Assembly: GCA_002344625.1 (NCBI GenBank)
Contig: DDUE01000005.1
Span: forward strand, 74,719 to 138,718
DNA from: Rhodocyclaceae bacterium UBA2346
GTDB taxonomy: Bacteria; Pseudomonadota; Gammaproteobacteria; Burkholderiales; Rhodocyclaceae
Direction of reading: 5' to 3'
Length of the DNA stretch: 64,000 nucleotides
Shown here piece after piece: positions 8,155 through 18,690 of this stretch; position 1 is the first letter of the stretch; each line of letters begins with the position of its first letter. The notes beneath the pieces were generated by a model. It saw only the letters and a program-made list of their open reading frames with translations. It searched no databases and was not told the origin of the DNA. The translations under genes and the position numbers were made by a program.

Positions 8155-9516
8155 TTGACCAGCGACACCAGACCTCCCAGTTCGGCCCATGACGCCGCGA
8201 ACGACACCAGCCAGTTCCAGTTCGTTTCCTGGGTGCGGGGTGCCGCGCCCTACATTCATGCGTTTCGCGGACGTACCTTCGTCATCGGATTCGGTGGCGA
8301 GGTCATGGAAGGGCCGCGCGCCCAGAGCCTCGCTTACGACTGCAACCTGTTGGCGGCGCTGGGCATTCGTCTCGTGCTGGTGCATGGTGCGCGCCCGCAG
8401 ATCGAGTCCGAAATGGCCCGGCGTGGCCTCGAGCCGCGCTATCACCACGGACTGCGCGTGACCGACGCCGCCGCGCTGGAGTGCGTCAAGGCCGCGATGG
8501 CGGTGACCAGGCTGGAGCTCGAGGCGCTGCTCTCGCAAGGTTTGCCGAACACCCCGATGGCGGGTAGCTACATGCGGGTGACGAGCGGCAACTTCATCAC
8601 GGCCCGCCCGGTCGGGGTGGTGGAGGGCATCGACTACCAGTACACCGGCGCCGTGCGCAAGATCATTGCCGACGAGATCAATGCCGACCTCGATCAGCAG
8701 AACGTGGTGCTGATCACGCCGCTGGGCGTGTCGCCGGCCGGTGAGATCTTCAACCTGAGCATGGAGGACGTCGCCGAGGCCGTTGCGGTTGCGCTCAAGG
8801 CCGAGAAGCTGATCTATCTGTGCGACGCCCCGGGGCTGCTCGATGGTGAGGGGCGGCTGATCGACTCGGTCACCGCCGATGAGGCGCAGCGCATGCTGCT
8901 CGCCGAAGAAGGCCTGACCGAGGATCTCGACCTGTACCTGCCGCGCGCGATCAGCGCGGTGCGCAGGGGGGTGGCGCGCGCGCACCTGATCGACCATGAC
9001 AAGGATGGGGGGCTGCTGCTCGAGTTCTTTACCCATGCCGGTGTGGGCACGGTGGTTTCGCGCGACCCGCTGTTTCGCCTGCGCGAGGCGACGATCGACG
9101 ACGTCGGTGCATTGGTGGCGCTGATCACGCCCATGGAGGCCGATGGTAGCCTGGTCAGACGTGGGCGCGAGCTGCTCGAGCAGGAGATAGAGCGTTTCAC
9201 GCTGGTCGAACATGATGGCGTACTGGTCGGCTGTGCGGCGTTGTACCCGTTCAGCGACGAGCGGGCAGCTGAGCTCGCCTGCCTTGCCGTCACGCCCGAG
9301 TATCGCCGCTCGGGTCTGGGTGACCAGCTGTTGCGCCGGCTCGAGCGGCGTGCCCGCTCGCTGCGGTTCGAGCGCCTGTTCGTCCTCACGACGCGGACCG
9401 CCCATTGGTTTCGCGAGCGCGGGTTCATGGAGACCGATCCAGATTCCTTGCCGCGCCAGAAGCGCGAACTCTACAACTATCAGCGTCGTTCGAAGGTATT
9501 CGTCAAGATCCTATGA
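8155..9516 (+). CDS. argA: Amino-acid N-acetyltransferase (N-acetylglutamate synthase)
   Basis: 453 aa from a TTG start. It acetylates glutamate with acetyl-CoA, the first step of arginine synthesis. The N-terminal amino-acid-kinase-like domain (about 30-290) includes FVIGFGGEV, LVLVHGARPQIE and YTGAVRKI, and usually binds the feedback inhibitor arginine. The C-terminal GNAT domain includes LACLAVTPEYRRSGLGDQLL, an acetyl-CoA loop. The TTG is chosen because the next in-frame ATG would remove the start of the kinase fold. The ribosome site is weak. The stop overlaps the start of the following GGDEF gene by 4 bp. Confidence 0.94.
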   Translation: MTSDTRPPSSAHDAANDTSQFQFVSWVRGAAPYIHAFRGRTFVIGFGGEVMEGPRAQSLAYDCNLLAALGIRLVLVHGARPQIESEMARRGLEPRYHHGLRVTDAAALECVKAAMAVTRLELEALLSQGLPNTPMAGSYMRVTSGNFITARPVGVVEGIDYQYTGAVRKIIADEINADLDQQNVVLITPLGVSPAGEIFNLSMEDVAEAVAVALKAEKLIYLCDAPGLLDGEGRLIDSVTADEAQRMLLAEEGLTEDLDLYLPRAISAVRRGVARAHLIDHDKDGGLLLEFFTHAGVGTVVSRDPLFRLREATIDDVGALVALITPMEADGSLVRRGRELLEQEIERFTLVEHDGVLVGCAALYPFSDERAAELACLAVTPEYRRSGLGDQLLRRLERRARSLRFERLFVLTTRTAHWFRERGFMETDPDSLPRQKRELYNYQRRSKVFVKIL

Positions 9517-11282
9517 CTTCCGACTCTCCGATGCGGAGGCACGACCAGGATGCGCAGGCGCACCACGCCGCCGCGCCGCCGCCTGACGGCAGTGCCGCGG
9601 TGGCGGGAGCCTTCGGCGTCGTCGCGGCGGGGGGGGCTGGTCTCGTCCTCGCCCTGCATCTCGCCGCGGATGACTGGTGGCTCACCAGTGCTGCGCTGCT
9701 GGCGGCCGCGGCCGTGTCGGGGGCGCTCGCCTATCGGCACATCGCCGCACGCTGTCATGTGCGCGAGCTCTATCGTTTGCAGGTCTGCAAGCACATACAA
9801 CTGCTCGATGATGCGAATGCGCTGCCGAGCGGGCGCGCGTTCGCCCCTGAATCCGCTTCGCGCGAAATGTTCGAGCGTATCGAAGCGGCCGCCCGGCAGC
9901 TGAGACTGTTGCGCGAGATCGAGGAGGGGGTGCACGGCCTCGAAGCCCTCTTCGATCCGGCCGGCCGGCTGCTCTGGATCAGCCCGTCGGTCGAGCGCTT
10001 GACCGGTTATTCTCCAGCAGACTGCCTGGCCACGGACGCGCCTGTCGATTTTGTCGTGCATGAGTCCGATCGTGCCTATTGCCGAAAGATGGCCGCGCAG
10101 ATAGCGGCTGGCAGCCGTGCCGAGGATTTCGAGATGCGCCTGGTGCGCCGCGACGGCCAGACCCGCTGGGTGGCGTGTCACCTGCGTCCGCTCGGCGGTG
10201 AAAACGGCGCGTTGCGCGGCCTGCGGCTCTCGGCCGAAGATATCCATGCGCGCAAGGAAACCGAGTACAAGCTTCTTGAAACGGTTGCCGAGTTGCGTCG
10301 TTCGCAAGCGCTGCGCGAACACTATCTGTCGCGCAGCAGGGACGAACGGATGCGCCTGACCGCGTTGCTGAACGTCATTCGGCTGGGCATCCTGTTCATG
10401 GATCGCGATCATCGCGTGCTCTACTACAACCGGGCGATGCTCGAGATGTGGGGGTTCCAGCCGGAAGAGAACCTGATCGGGGTGCGCGATGTCGTGCTGC
10501 ACAGCCGCATGGCCCACCTCCCGGTCGATCCGGAAGCCTTTCTGGCCCATGTGCAGGAGCGGTTGGGCCAGCGCGACAACCACAAGACCGGCGAAATTCC
10601 GCTCAGGGATGGGCGCATCCTCACTGACGCGAGCGCGTTGGTCGAAGGCGGGCCGGATGGCGCCGATATCGGCCGAGTGTGGATTTACGAGGACGTGACC
10701 CAGGCGCGCCTGACGGCCCAGCGACTGGTCCAGATGGCCGAGCGCGATCCGTTGACCGACTTGTTCAACCGGCGCCGCTTTCACGAAGAGCTGGATCGGG
10801 CGCTGGCCAATGCGCGGCGCAAGTCTGGCAGAACCGGCTTGGTCATGATCGATCTGGACGGCTTCAAGCCGATCAACGACGAATACGGCCATCAGGCCGG
10901 TGACGAGGTGCTGGTCACGCTGGCACGAACGGTGGGTGCGCTGATCAGACGCGACGAGATGTTCTGCCGTCTGGGGGGCGATGAGTTCGCCGTGCTGGTC
11001 CCGGATACGGCGGCACAACCCTTGCAGGAGCTTGCGCGCCGAATCGTCGAGGCCATCGCGGGGCTGCGCTTCGAGTTCGGCGGGAATGCGGTCAGTCTCA
11101 CGGCAAGCTTGGGAATTGCCGTCTTTCCCGAGCATGCGGCCAATGCGGAGCGTCTGATTGCAGTCGCCGACGAGGCCATGTACTTTTCCAAGGCCAGCGG
11201 TCGCAATCGCTGGTCGATCGCCGGCGAGGGCGCCGGTGGCCCGGTGGGGGCGGCGAGTCAAAACATACTTGAAAAGGAATAA
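9513..11282 (+). CDS. Membrane PAS-PAS-GGDEF diguanylate cyclase
   Basis: 589 aa starting at ATG 9513, which overlaps the argA stop (ATGA). Two hydrophobic segments at about 29-51 and 57-75 form a membrane hairpin. Two PAS-like sensor domains follow (about 135-245, with WISPSVERLTGYSPADCL, and 280-395, with LGILFMDRDHRVLYYNRAML). The cyclase domain begins at DPLTDLFNRRRF and carries an intact GGDEF at 488-492 (RLGGDEFAVLV). The inhibitory RxxD site is not conserved: RRDE occupies that place. No EAL domain is present, so c-di-GMP synthesis is expected. The sensed signal is unknown. The first 24 residues are polar and rich in His, Ala and Pro. Confidence 0.92.
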   Translation: MTSDSPMRRHDQDAQAHHAAAPPPDGSAAVAGAFGVVAAGGAGLVLALHLAADDWWLTSAALLAAAAVSGALAYRHIAARCHVRELYRLQVCKHIQLLDDANALPSGRAFAPESASREMFERIEAAARQLRLLREIEEGVHGLEALFDPAGRLLWISPSVERLTGYSPADCLATDAPVDFVVHESDRAYCRKMAAQIAAGSRAEDFEMRLVRRDGQTRWVACHLRPLGGENGALRGLRLSAEDIHARKETEYKLLETVAELRRSQALREHYLSRSRDERMRLTALLNVIRLGILFMDRDHRVLYYNRAMLEMWGFQPEENLIGVRDVVLHSRMAHLPVDPEAFLAHVQERLGQRDNHKTGEIPLRDGRILTDASALVEGGPDGADIGRVWIYEDVTQARLTAQRLVQMAERDPLTDLFNRRRFHEELDRALANARRKSGRTGLVMIDLDGFKPINDEYGHQAGDEVLVTLARTVGALIRRDEMFCRLGGDEFAVLVPDTAAQPLQELARRIVEAIAGLRFEFGGNAVSLTASLGIAVFPEHAANAERLIAVADEAMYFSKASGRNRWSIAGEGAGGPVGAASQNILEKE

Positions 11283-11285
11283 AGA

Positions 11286-11558
11286 ATGGCACGAATGGTC
11301 AACTGTGTGAAACTCGGGCGTGAGTCCGAAGGGCTCGATCTGCCGCCGGTGCCGGGCGCGCTGGGGAAGCGGATTTTCGAGAATGTGTCGAAGGAGGCGT
11401 GGCAGCAATGGGTCAAGTACCAGACTATGCTGATCAACGAGAATCGCCTCAATCTGATGGATGCGCGTGCGCGCAAGTATCTGTCCGAGCAGATGGAAAA
11501 GCATTTTTTCGGCGAGGGGGCCGATCAGGTCGGCGGCTATGTTCCGCCGGCTGCGTGA
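11286..11558 (+). CDS. yggX: Oxidative-damage protection / iron-trafficking protein YggX
   Basis: 90 aa, the normal length. Matches YggX by [14 protein letters not shown] with its conserved Cys near residue 7, [17 protein letters not shown], and [21 protein letters not shown]. YggX proteins protect iron-sulphur clusters from oxidation and affect labile iron. AAGGA lies 8 nt before the ATG. It begins 3 bp after the GGDEF gene and probably shares its transcript. Confidence 0.95.
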   Translation: MARMVNCVKLGRESEGLDLPPVPGALGKRIFENVSKEAWQQWVKYQTMLINENRLNLMDARARKYLSEQMEKHFFGEGADQVGGYVPPAA

Positions 11559-11591
11559 GTGGACCGGCCGGTCGTTCGCGGTCAGGGCGTC

Positions 11592-12164
11592 ATGAGTTCG
11601 GAGCAGCAAGCATCCGGACCGGCAAAGCGATGGCCCGACGTACCGGCATGCTATGGCTGGCTGTCGCTCGATCGGCGAGGCGTCTGGCGGCTGCAGGGTG
11701 AGCCGGTGGTCCATGCCGGGCTGAATGCCTTCATCGGCCAGAACTACCGGCGCGACGAATCGGGTTGCTGGGTGGTGCACAACGGGCCGCAAAAGGTGTT
11801 CGTCTCGCTCGATTATGCGCCGTGGGTGTTCCGGCTGATGCCGGACGGGACCTTGCTGACCCATACGGGGCTTGCTGCGGGTCGGCCGGAAAGCGCATAC
11901 ATCGACGAAGAAGGGGCGATGCTGTTTGTGACCCCGGTCGGGCCGGGTTTGCTCGATGATCGCGATCTCGCCCGCATGCTGGCCGATTGCGTGACCGCTT
12001 CAGGCGATGGGCTCGACGAACTTGTGCTCGAGCAGGCCATGGAAGGCCGTGTGGTGCTGTTCTGGAGAGGCGTGCAAATCGATACGCTACGGCGCGAGAC
12101 GGTCGCGGCGCGGTTCGATTTCGTCGCGAAACCACTGGCGCCGGATTCCGCCCTGCTGACGTGA
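11592..12164 (+). CDS. Conserved protein of unknown function, possibly DUF2946-like
   Basis: 190 aa from ATG 11592 (MSSEQQASGPAKRWPD), preceded by CAGGG; a GTG at 11559 directly after yggX is also possible. I do not recognise a catalytic motif. The sequence has many Trp and Gly residues in the first half (CYGWLSLDRRGVWRLQG, NGPQKVFVSLDYAPWVF), which suggests a beta-rich soluble fold, and a C-terminal part around LVLEQAMEGRVVLFWRGV. No signal peptide or membrane helix. The family name is recalled from similar gene order and is uncertain. It follows yggX by 33 bp and is convergent with phoU. Confidence 0.72.
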   Translation: MSSEQQASGPAKRWPDVPACYGWLSLDRRGVWRLQGEPVVHAGLNAFIGQNYRRDESGCWVVHNGPQKVFVSLDYAPWVFRLMPDGTLLTHTGLAAGRPESAYIDEEGAMLFVTPVGPGLLDDRDLARMLADCVTASGDGLDELVLEQAMEGRVVLFWRGVQIDTLRRETVAARFDFVAKPLAPDSALLT

Positions 12165-12189
12165 GACCTGGCACGAGGTGAGGCGTGCG

Positions 12190-12207
12190 GCGGGCCATGG
12201 GGCCCGC
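12190..12207. repeat. Short hairpin between convergent genes
   Basis: GCGGGCC at 12190-12196 and GGCCCGC at 12201-12207 form a 7-bp stem with a 4-nt loop, between the ends of the unknown gene and phoU. No T-run on either side, so any terminator role is weak. Confidence 0.4.
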
Positions 12208-12276
12208 GTCCCTGGCGCGGAAGTACGCTCCCGCCGGCGGATGACCGCCATGTGCGCGCGGGAGGCTGCCGTCGGG

Positions 12277-12978
12277 TCAGGCCTTGTTGATCTGCTGTTC
12301 GAGCGCTTCGAGCGTCGAGTGACGGACATCCTTGCCCTTCACCATGAAAACCACGTACTCGGAGATGTTCGTCGCATGGTCGCCGATGCGCTCGATCGCC
12401 TTCGCAATGAACAGCACGTCGAGCGAACGGGTGATCAGCCGGGGGTCTTCCATCATGAAGGTCGCGAGCTGACGCAGGATGCCCTTGAAGATCGCGTCGA
12501 CTTCCTTGTCCTTGCGCGCAATTTCCACGGTCCCGGACACGTCTTGCCGCGCGAACGCATCCATCGCACCGTTGAGCATGTCGATGGCCATGTTCGCGAC
12601 ATAGCGCAGTTCGATCTTGGGTACGAATGCCGATTCGGCTTCGACGATGGGGCGCGATGCCTTGGCGATCTTCTTGGCCTCGTCGCCAACCCGCTCCAGG
12701 TCCGTGACCATCTGCATCATCGTCATGACCAGACGCAAGTCGCTGGCTTGGGGGGCGTGGCGGGCGATGAGCTGGATACAACGCTCGTCCAGCTCCATTT
12801 CTTCCTGGTTGACCAGTTTGTCCCCCTGGATCACCTTTTCGATCAAGGCGATGTCGTTGCCGGTCAGTCCGTCCAGCGCGTCGGCAACCTGCCTGCGTAC
12901 GTTCTCGGCCATGAGGAGGATGCGACGTCGAATCTCGTCCAGTTCGTCGTCGAACTTGGTGACAGTGTGCTTGTTCAT
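12277..12978 (-). CDS. phoU: Phosphate signalling complex protein PhoU
   Basis: 233 aa (MNKHTVTKFDDEL); an ATG 9 bp upstream is in frame. All-helical protein made of two PhoU repeats, each with the metal-binding E/DxxxD pattern: TDLERVGDEAKKIA and KAIERIGDHATNISEY. PhoU links the Pst transporter to the PhoR/PhoB system and lowers phosphate uptake. No pst, phoB or phoR genes are in view, so it stands apart from its usual partners here. It is convergent with the gene at 11592-12164. Confidence 0.95.
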   Translation of the reverse strand: MNKHTVTKFDDELDEIRRRILLMAENVRRQVADALDGLTGNDIALIEKVIQGDKLVNQEEMELDERCIQLIARHAPQASDLRLVMTMMQMVTDLERVGDEAKKIAKASRPIVEAESAFVPKIELRYVANMAIDMLNGAMDAFARQDVSGTVEIARKDKEVDAIFKGILRQLATFMMEDPRLITRSLDVLFIAKAIERIGDHATNISEYVVFMVKGKDVRHSTLEALEQQINKA

Positions 12979-13063
12979 CGTGATCATTCGAAAGGACTCA
13001 GTTCGAGCAGACTAGCAGTTAAATGTGACAAATATGTTGCATGGCGCACCGGTGGTCTAGGGG

Positions 13064-13726
13064 TCAAGGGGGGCCTACCCGTTCGACCCCGGACGCGGTG
13101 GCGAGCAACAGGATGTCCGCTCCGCGACGGGCAAAGAGCCCGTTGCTGACCACGCCGACGATCTGGTTGAGCTCGGATTCGAGCGCATCCGGGTCGGTGA
13201 TCCGCAGTCCGTGTACATCCAGGATCTGGTTGCCGTTGTCGGTCACGAAACCTTCGCGCAGGACCGGCTTGCCGCCCATTGCGTGAAGCGTGCGCTCGAC
13301 ATAGGCGCGTGCCATCGGGACGATCTCCACCGGCAGTGGAAAGGACCCGAGCGTATCGACGCGCTTGGTGGCGTCGCAGATGCAGATGAAGCGGGTGGCG
13401 ACCGCAGCGACGATCTTCTCGCGCGTGAGCGCGCCGCCGCCGCCCTTGATCATGCTGAGCCCCCCGTCGATTTCGTCGGCACCGTCGACATAGATCGGCA
13501 GGTCGGTGATGTCGTTCAGGTCGAAGAGTGCGATGCCGTGTGCCGCAAGACGGCGTGAACTGGCTTCGGAGCTCGATACGGCGCCAGCGATCCGGTCTTT
13601 GATCGCGGCCAGGCCGTCGATGAAGTGATTCACGGTCGAACCCGTGCCGACGCCGACGATGCTGCCTTCCTCCACGTATTCCAGCGCAGCATGTGCTGCG
13701 GCCTGCTTGAGTTCATCCTGGGTCAT
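13064..13726 (-). CDS. rpiA: Ribose-5-phosphate isomerase A
   Basis: 220 aa, typical length. It interconverts ribose-5-phosphate and ribulose-5-phosphate. Signature blocks: [13 protein letters not shown], the SSEAS loop, [29 protein letters not shown] with catalytic Asp and Lys residues, and the C-terminal VVSNGLFA. It supplies the substrate of phosphoribulokinase. It is 29 bp downstream of moeA on the same strand and about 85 bp upstream of phoU. Confidence 0.97.
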   Translation of the reverse strand: MTQDELKQAAAHAALEYVEEGSIVGVGTGSTVNHFIDGLAAIKDRIAGAVSSSEASSRRLAAHGIALFDLNDITDLPIYVDGADEIDGGLSMIKGGGGALTREKIVAAVATRFICICDATKRVDTLGSFPLPVEIVPMARAYVERTLHAMGGKPVLREGFVTDNGNQILDVHGLRITDPDALESELNQIVGVVSNGLFARRGADILLLATASGVERVGPP

Positions 13727-13755
13727 GGTGTGCTGTTTCCTGCAGGTGTTGGCGG

Positions 13756-14988
13756 TCAGAAAAGACCGTCGAATGGTTGAACGGGTACGGTGGCGCCCGC
13801 GGCCACGTTGCCCTGATCTTCGGGGAGAACGATGAAACAGTTGGCGTCGGACATCGATTTGAGGGCACCCGAACCCTGGGCACCGGCCACGCTCACCGTG
13901 CGCTCGGCGCCGGCACGGGCGAGGTGGCCGCGCAGGAACTCGCAGCGCCCCGGACGCTTCGCGACCGACGACGTGATGGTCGCGTCGAACAGCACGCGCT
14001 CCGGCAGTGGAGAAACACCGGACAGCGTCAGCAGTGCATCCTTCACGAACTGGTAGAAAGTCACCATGACCGCGACCGGATTGCCCGGCAGACCGAAGAT
14101 CCAGGCATTGCCGATACGGCCGAACGCCATCGGGCGGCCCGGCTTGATATCGATTTTCCAGAAAGCGACGTCGCCGAGCCGCGCCATCAGCGCGCGGATG
14201 AAGTCGGCTTCGCCGACCGATACGCCGCCGCTGGTGAGAATCGCATCGGCATTGGCGGAGGCATCGATGAATGCCTGTTCCAGCGCCGTCGGGTTGTCCT
14301 CGATGACGCCCATGTCGAGCAACTCGCAGCCGAGGAGCGTCAAGGCGCTGAAAAGCGTGTAACGGTTGCTGTCGTAAACTTGGCCCGGTCCGAGCCGTTG
14401 ACCGATCGTTGCGATCTCGTCTCCGGTCGAGAAGAACGCCACCCGCAGTCGTCGCACGACGCTGACCTCGGGAATGCCGAGCGAGGCGATCAAACCGATC
14501 TCTGCCGCGCCGCAGCGTTTGCCCGACGGGAGGGCGATGCTGCCCTGTGCGACGTCCTCCCCGGCGCGCCGCACGTTCTGCAACGGTTCCTGGTTTGCGG
14601 GAATGATTGCCGAGGCGCCTTCGGCACGTGCATGCTCCTGAATGACGATGGTGTCTGCCCCCTGGGGAATCTCGGCGCCGGTCATGATGCGTACGGCCTG
14701 GCCCGCACCGATCCGGCCTGAAAAGGGCCGGCCGGCGAAAGCGGTGCCCACGACCTGCAGGCGGGTCGTGCCGGCGGGCGCGAGATCGACATGGCGTATC
14801 GCGTAGCCATCCATCGCGGCGTTGTCATGCGCCGGCACATTGCAGGGCGCGATCACCGGCTCGGCAAGCACGCGTGTGAGTGCGTCGCGAATCGAAACAC
14901 GCTCCCGACCCGCAATCGCGGTGAGAGGCGCAAGTATGGCCTGCCGGGCCGCAGCCATGCCGAGGCTGGTTTGGGGGTTCTGAGTCAT
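13756..14988 (-). CDS. moeA: Molybdopterin molybdotransferase MoeA
   Basis: 410 aa from ATG 14988 ([10 protein letters not shown]); the longer open frame upstream matches nothing. MoeA inserts molybdate into adenylylated molybdopterin. Seen: [33 protein letters not shown], the VYDSNRYTL block, the MoCF-fold active site [12 protein letters not shown], and [18 protein letters not shown]. Domain IV occupies the last ~80 residues. Mog is at 38.8 kb and a MoeB-like protein at 28.5 kb; MsrP at 40.1 kb is a likely user of the cofactor. Confidence 0.96.
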   Translation of the reverse strand: MTQNPQTSLGMAAARQAILAPLTAIAGRERVSIRDALTRVLAEPVIAPCNVPAHDNAAMDGYAIRHVDLAPAGTTRLQVVGTAFAGRPFSGRIGAGQAVRIMTGAEIPQGADTIVIQEHARAEGASAIIPANQEPLQNVRRAGEDVAQGSIALPSGKRCGAAEIGLIASLGIPEVSVVRRLRVAFFSTGDEIATIGQRLGPGQVYDSNRYTLFSALTLLGCELLDMGVIEDNPTALEQAFIDASANADAILTSGGVSVGEADFIRALMARLGDVAFWKIDIKPGRPMAFGRIGNAWIFGLPGNPVAVMVTFYQFVKDALLTLSGVSPLPERVLFDATITSSVAKRPGRCEFLRGHLARAGAERTVSVAGAQGSGALKSMSDANCFIVLPEDQGNVAAGATVPVQPFDGLF

Positions 14989-15161
14989 CACGATCGGGTC
15001 CTTCGGGGCTGTTCCGGCGACGACGGCCAAGTGCTGGCCGGGGCGCCGACCCGGAATTATCGCCGATCCGGCGTGCGCGCGTGAGTGCGATGTCGCTGAA
15101 TTCAGGGCAGAGCGCATGCCTGCGTCGCCCGGGGGCGCCGTACTTGATAGACTCTGCAACC

Positions 15162-15965
15162 ATGATCGATTCCATTCACGATGCCGCATTCGCGGCCCTG
15201 ATGCTGGCCGCGCCGGCATCGAAGTGTGCCTTGGTGGCGCAGCTACAGACCGGGCTGGAAAGCGGTGATTATCGTACCTATCCGGGCGAGAACGATCCGG
15301 TTGCGATCGTACATCCAGGGCGGCCGGAGCGCCCCGAGCTGGTTTCACCCCAGGCGCTGGGGCAGCGCCGGGTCGGCAGCGCCCAAGGACACGCCGCGCT
15401 CCTTCATGCGATCGCGCATATCGAATTCAACGCGATCAATCTCGCACTCGATTGCGTTCATCGCTTTCGTGCGTTTCCGGCAGCCTTTCATTCAGGCTGG
15501 ATCAAAGTGGCCGCCGACGAAGCCTTTCACTTCGGATTGCTTTGCGATCGGCTGCACAGCTTGGGTGCCGCCTACGGCGACTTCCCGGCGCACAACGGCT
15601 TGTGGGACATGGCTTGCCGTACCGCGCACGATCCGCTCGCGCGCATGGCGCTGGTGCCGCGTGTGCTCGAGGCGCGGGGGCTGGACGCGACACCGCCGAT
15701 CATCGAGAAGCTGCGCCGTATAGGCGATCAGGGCAGCATTGCGGTGCTGGAACGCATACTCGCGGACGAAGTGTCGCATGTCGCCCTGGGCGACCGTTGG
15801 TTCAAGCGGATCTGCATGGAGCGTCAGCTTGACCCGGAGGAGACTTATCTGGCGCTGATCGATGCGCTTGCGGTCGCGCGCCCGCATCCACCGGTAAACG
15901 AGGCGGCGCGCCTTGCCGCCGGTTTCAGCGCCGACGAACTGGCATGGATGATGAACCGGCGCTGA
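15162..15965 (+). CDS. DUF455 ferritin-like protein
   Basis: 267 aa from ATG 15162 (MIDSIHDAAF). The family is DUF455, with a ferritin-like four-helix fold. The helix pair AHIEFNAINLALDCVHRF and KVAADEAFHFGLLCDRL carries Glu and His residues placed as in di-iron carboxylate proteins, and LERILADEVSHVALGDRWF gives another ExxH-type pair. The reaction is not established; a relative of the tRNA hydroxylase MiaE or an oxidase is possible. No signal peptide. It is divergent from moeA and convergent with cytochrome c4. Confidence 0.85.
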   Translation: MIDSIHDAAFAALMLAAPASKCALVAQLQTGLESGDYRTYPGENDPVAIVHPGRPERPELVSPQALGQRRVGSAQGHAALLHAIAHIEFNAINLALDCVHRFRAFPAAFHSGWIKVAADEAFHFGLLCDRLHSLGAAYGDFPAHNGLWDMACRTAHDPLARMALVPRVLEARGLDATPPIIEKLRRIGDQGSIAVLERILADEVSHVALGDRWFKRICMERQLDPEETYLALIDALAVARPHPPVNEAARLAAGFSADELAWMMNRR

Positions 15966-16040
15966 GTGTGGAGGGCGTGTGCCTGGGCGTCGATGGTCGA
16001 GCCGGCGTGCAGCCGGGTGCGGGCCAGAAGCGACAGGCGT

Positions 16041-16063
16041 AAAAAAGGTGGCCGCAGCCACCT
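16041..16063 (-). terminator. Intrinsic terminator of the cytochrome c4 gene
   Basis: On the minus strand a 7-bp stem AGGTGGC / GCCACCT with a 4-nt loop is followed directly by TTTTT. It starts 26 bp after the stop of the cytochrome gene. This is the clearest Rho-independent terminator in the window. Confidence 0.85.
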
Positions 16064-16088
16064 CTGGGGACCGGTGTCGGACCGGGTA

Positions 16089-16715
16089 TCAGCGCAAGCC
16101 GGCCGCGAAGTCCGAAACCGCGCGCATTTCGGCGTCGGTCATCTTGAGCGCGATCATGCGCATCATCTGGTTGGGATCGTTGGCACGGCCCCCGTCACGG
16201 AAGTTCTGGAGCTGTGTGAGCGTGTACTGTGCGTGTTGTCCCGAGATCCGCGGGAATTGCGCGGGCATTCCCGAGCCGGCCGGGCCATGACAGGCGCCAC
16301 AGGCGGGCACGCCCTTCGAGGCGATACCGCCACGCCAGATTCGTTGTCCCTGCTCGATCGTCTCCGGGTTCACCGCAATGCTGGGTTCGAGTTTCTGCGC
16401 CGCGTAGAAGTTGGCGATGGCCTGCATGTCGGCTTCTTCGAGGCTGGCCGCCATGGCGCTCATGACCGCGTTTTCACGGACGGGGGGTTTGCCGTCCCAA
16501 CTCTTGAATTCCTTCAATTGCTTGAAAAGGTATTCGGGAATCTGGCCGGCGAGTTTCGGATTTTCGGGTAGCGCACTGTTGCCGTCGACGTTATGGCAAC
16601 CTGCACAGAGCGAACCGATAAGTGGATTGACCTTGTCGGCCTCCGCAGCAGGGTCTTGAGCATGAAGGCTGCCTGCAACCAGCAGCAGTGAGAGCAGCAG
16701 GGAACGCTTGGTCAT
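16089..16715 (-). CDS. Dihaem cytochrome c4
   Basis: 208 aa. A periplasmic electron carrier with two class I haem c domains. Residues 1-19 form a Sec signal (cleaved near LHAQ). Haem motifs: CAGCH at 37-41 and CGACH at 139-143; Met ligands are probable in ENAVMSAM and in the Met-rich MMRMIALKM. It resembles c4 proteins that donate to terminal oxidases or nitrite/nitrate-linked chains. It is divergent from engB, an arrangement common in betaproteobacteria. A Rho-independent terminator follows. Confidence 0.93.
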   Translation of the reverse strand: MTKRSLLLSLLLVAGSLHAQDPAAEADKVNPLIGSLCAGCHNVDGNSALPENPKLAGQIPEYLFKQLKEFKSWDGKPPVRENAVMSAMAASLEEADMQAIANFYAAQKLEPSIAVNPETIEQGQRIWRGGIASKGVPACGACHGPAGSGMPAQFPRISGQHAQYTLTQLQNFRDGGRANDPNQMMRMIALKMTDAEMRAVSDFAAGLR

Positions 16716-16836
16716 GGTGTCCTCAGAAAGCCGTGAGCGATGGTCTTAAACGCGGTATTCTATATCAACCTCATGCATTTGCGCGACGCATTCGGCGCCC
16801 TATTATCCAGTCCGCGCAACGCGCCATCAAGTTTTC

Positions 16837-17461
16837 ATGCCGATCTTTCGCAACGCCCAATTCGAAATCTCCATCGCGAAGCCGTCCGGATTGCCGCCGC
16901 CAGTGGGGGCCGAGATTGCCTTTGCAGGACGGTCGAACGCCGGAAAGTCGAGTGCGATCAACACCATCGCCGGTCATACCAGGCTGGCGTTCGTGTCGAA
17001 GACGCCCGGTCGGACGCAACTGATCAATTTCTTTCGCCTCAATTGCGGCGCGGCGCTGGTCGACCTGCCCGGTTACGGTTATGCCAAGGTGCCAGAGAGT
17101 GTCCGACGCCAATGGCAGGGGTTGCTCGAGAGCTATCTCCGTCGGCGCGAGAATCTCGTCGGCCTGGTGTTGATCATGGATTCGCGTCATCCGCTCAAAC
17201 CGCTCGATCTCCAGATGATCGGCTGGTATGCGCCGTCCGGCCGCCCGATCCATATACTGCTGACCAAGAGCGACAAGCTTTCGCGCAACCAGGCAAGTGC
17301 AGCCCTGGCACTGGTGCGCCGAGAGCTTGCCGGCATGGGTGAGCAGGTCACCGTGCAGTTGTTTTCGAGCTTGAGCAAGACCGGAACCGAGAAGGTCGAG
17401 AGTACGGTGGCGCGCTGGCTCGGACTTGACATGCCCGAGCTGCCCAAACCGGACAAAAAAA

Positions 17462-17472
<11 letters not shown>
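16837..17472 (+). CDS. engB: Ribosome biogenesis GTPase EngB (YihA/YsxC)
   Basis: 211 aa. GTPase needed for late 50S assembly. G motifs: GRSNAGKSSAIN (P-loop, about 31-42), TPGRTQLINFF (switch I region), DLPGYGYAKV (G3), LLTKSDKLSR (G4) and FSSLSKTG (G5). The start MPIFRNAQFE corresponds to other EngB N-termini. The last residues, KPDKKTPG, are encoded by an A-rich run that abuts a GC-rich hairpin. It is followed by hemB on the same strand after 169 bp of structured sequence. Confidence 0.97.
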
Positions 17473-18655
<1,183 letters not shown>

Positions 18656-18690
18656 TGTGGCGAAGCCGGTGGGTTCTCCGGGGGCATCGC

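Noticed and set aside
9480..11864. 794-codon minus-strand frame opposite the GGDEF and yggX genes
   Set aside because: It runs across three well-supported plus-strand genes and has no recognisable domain.
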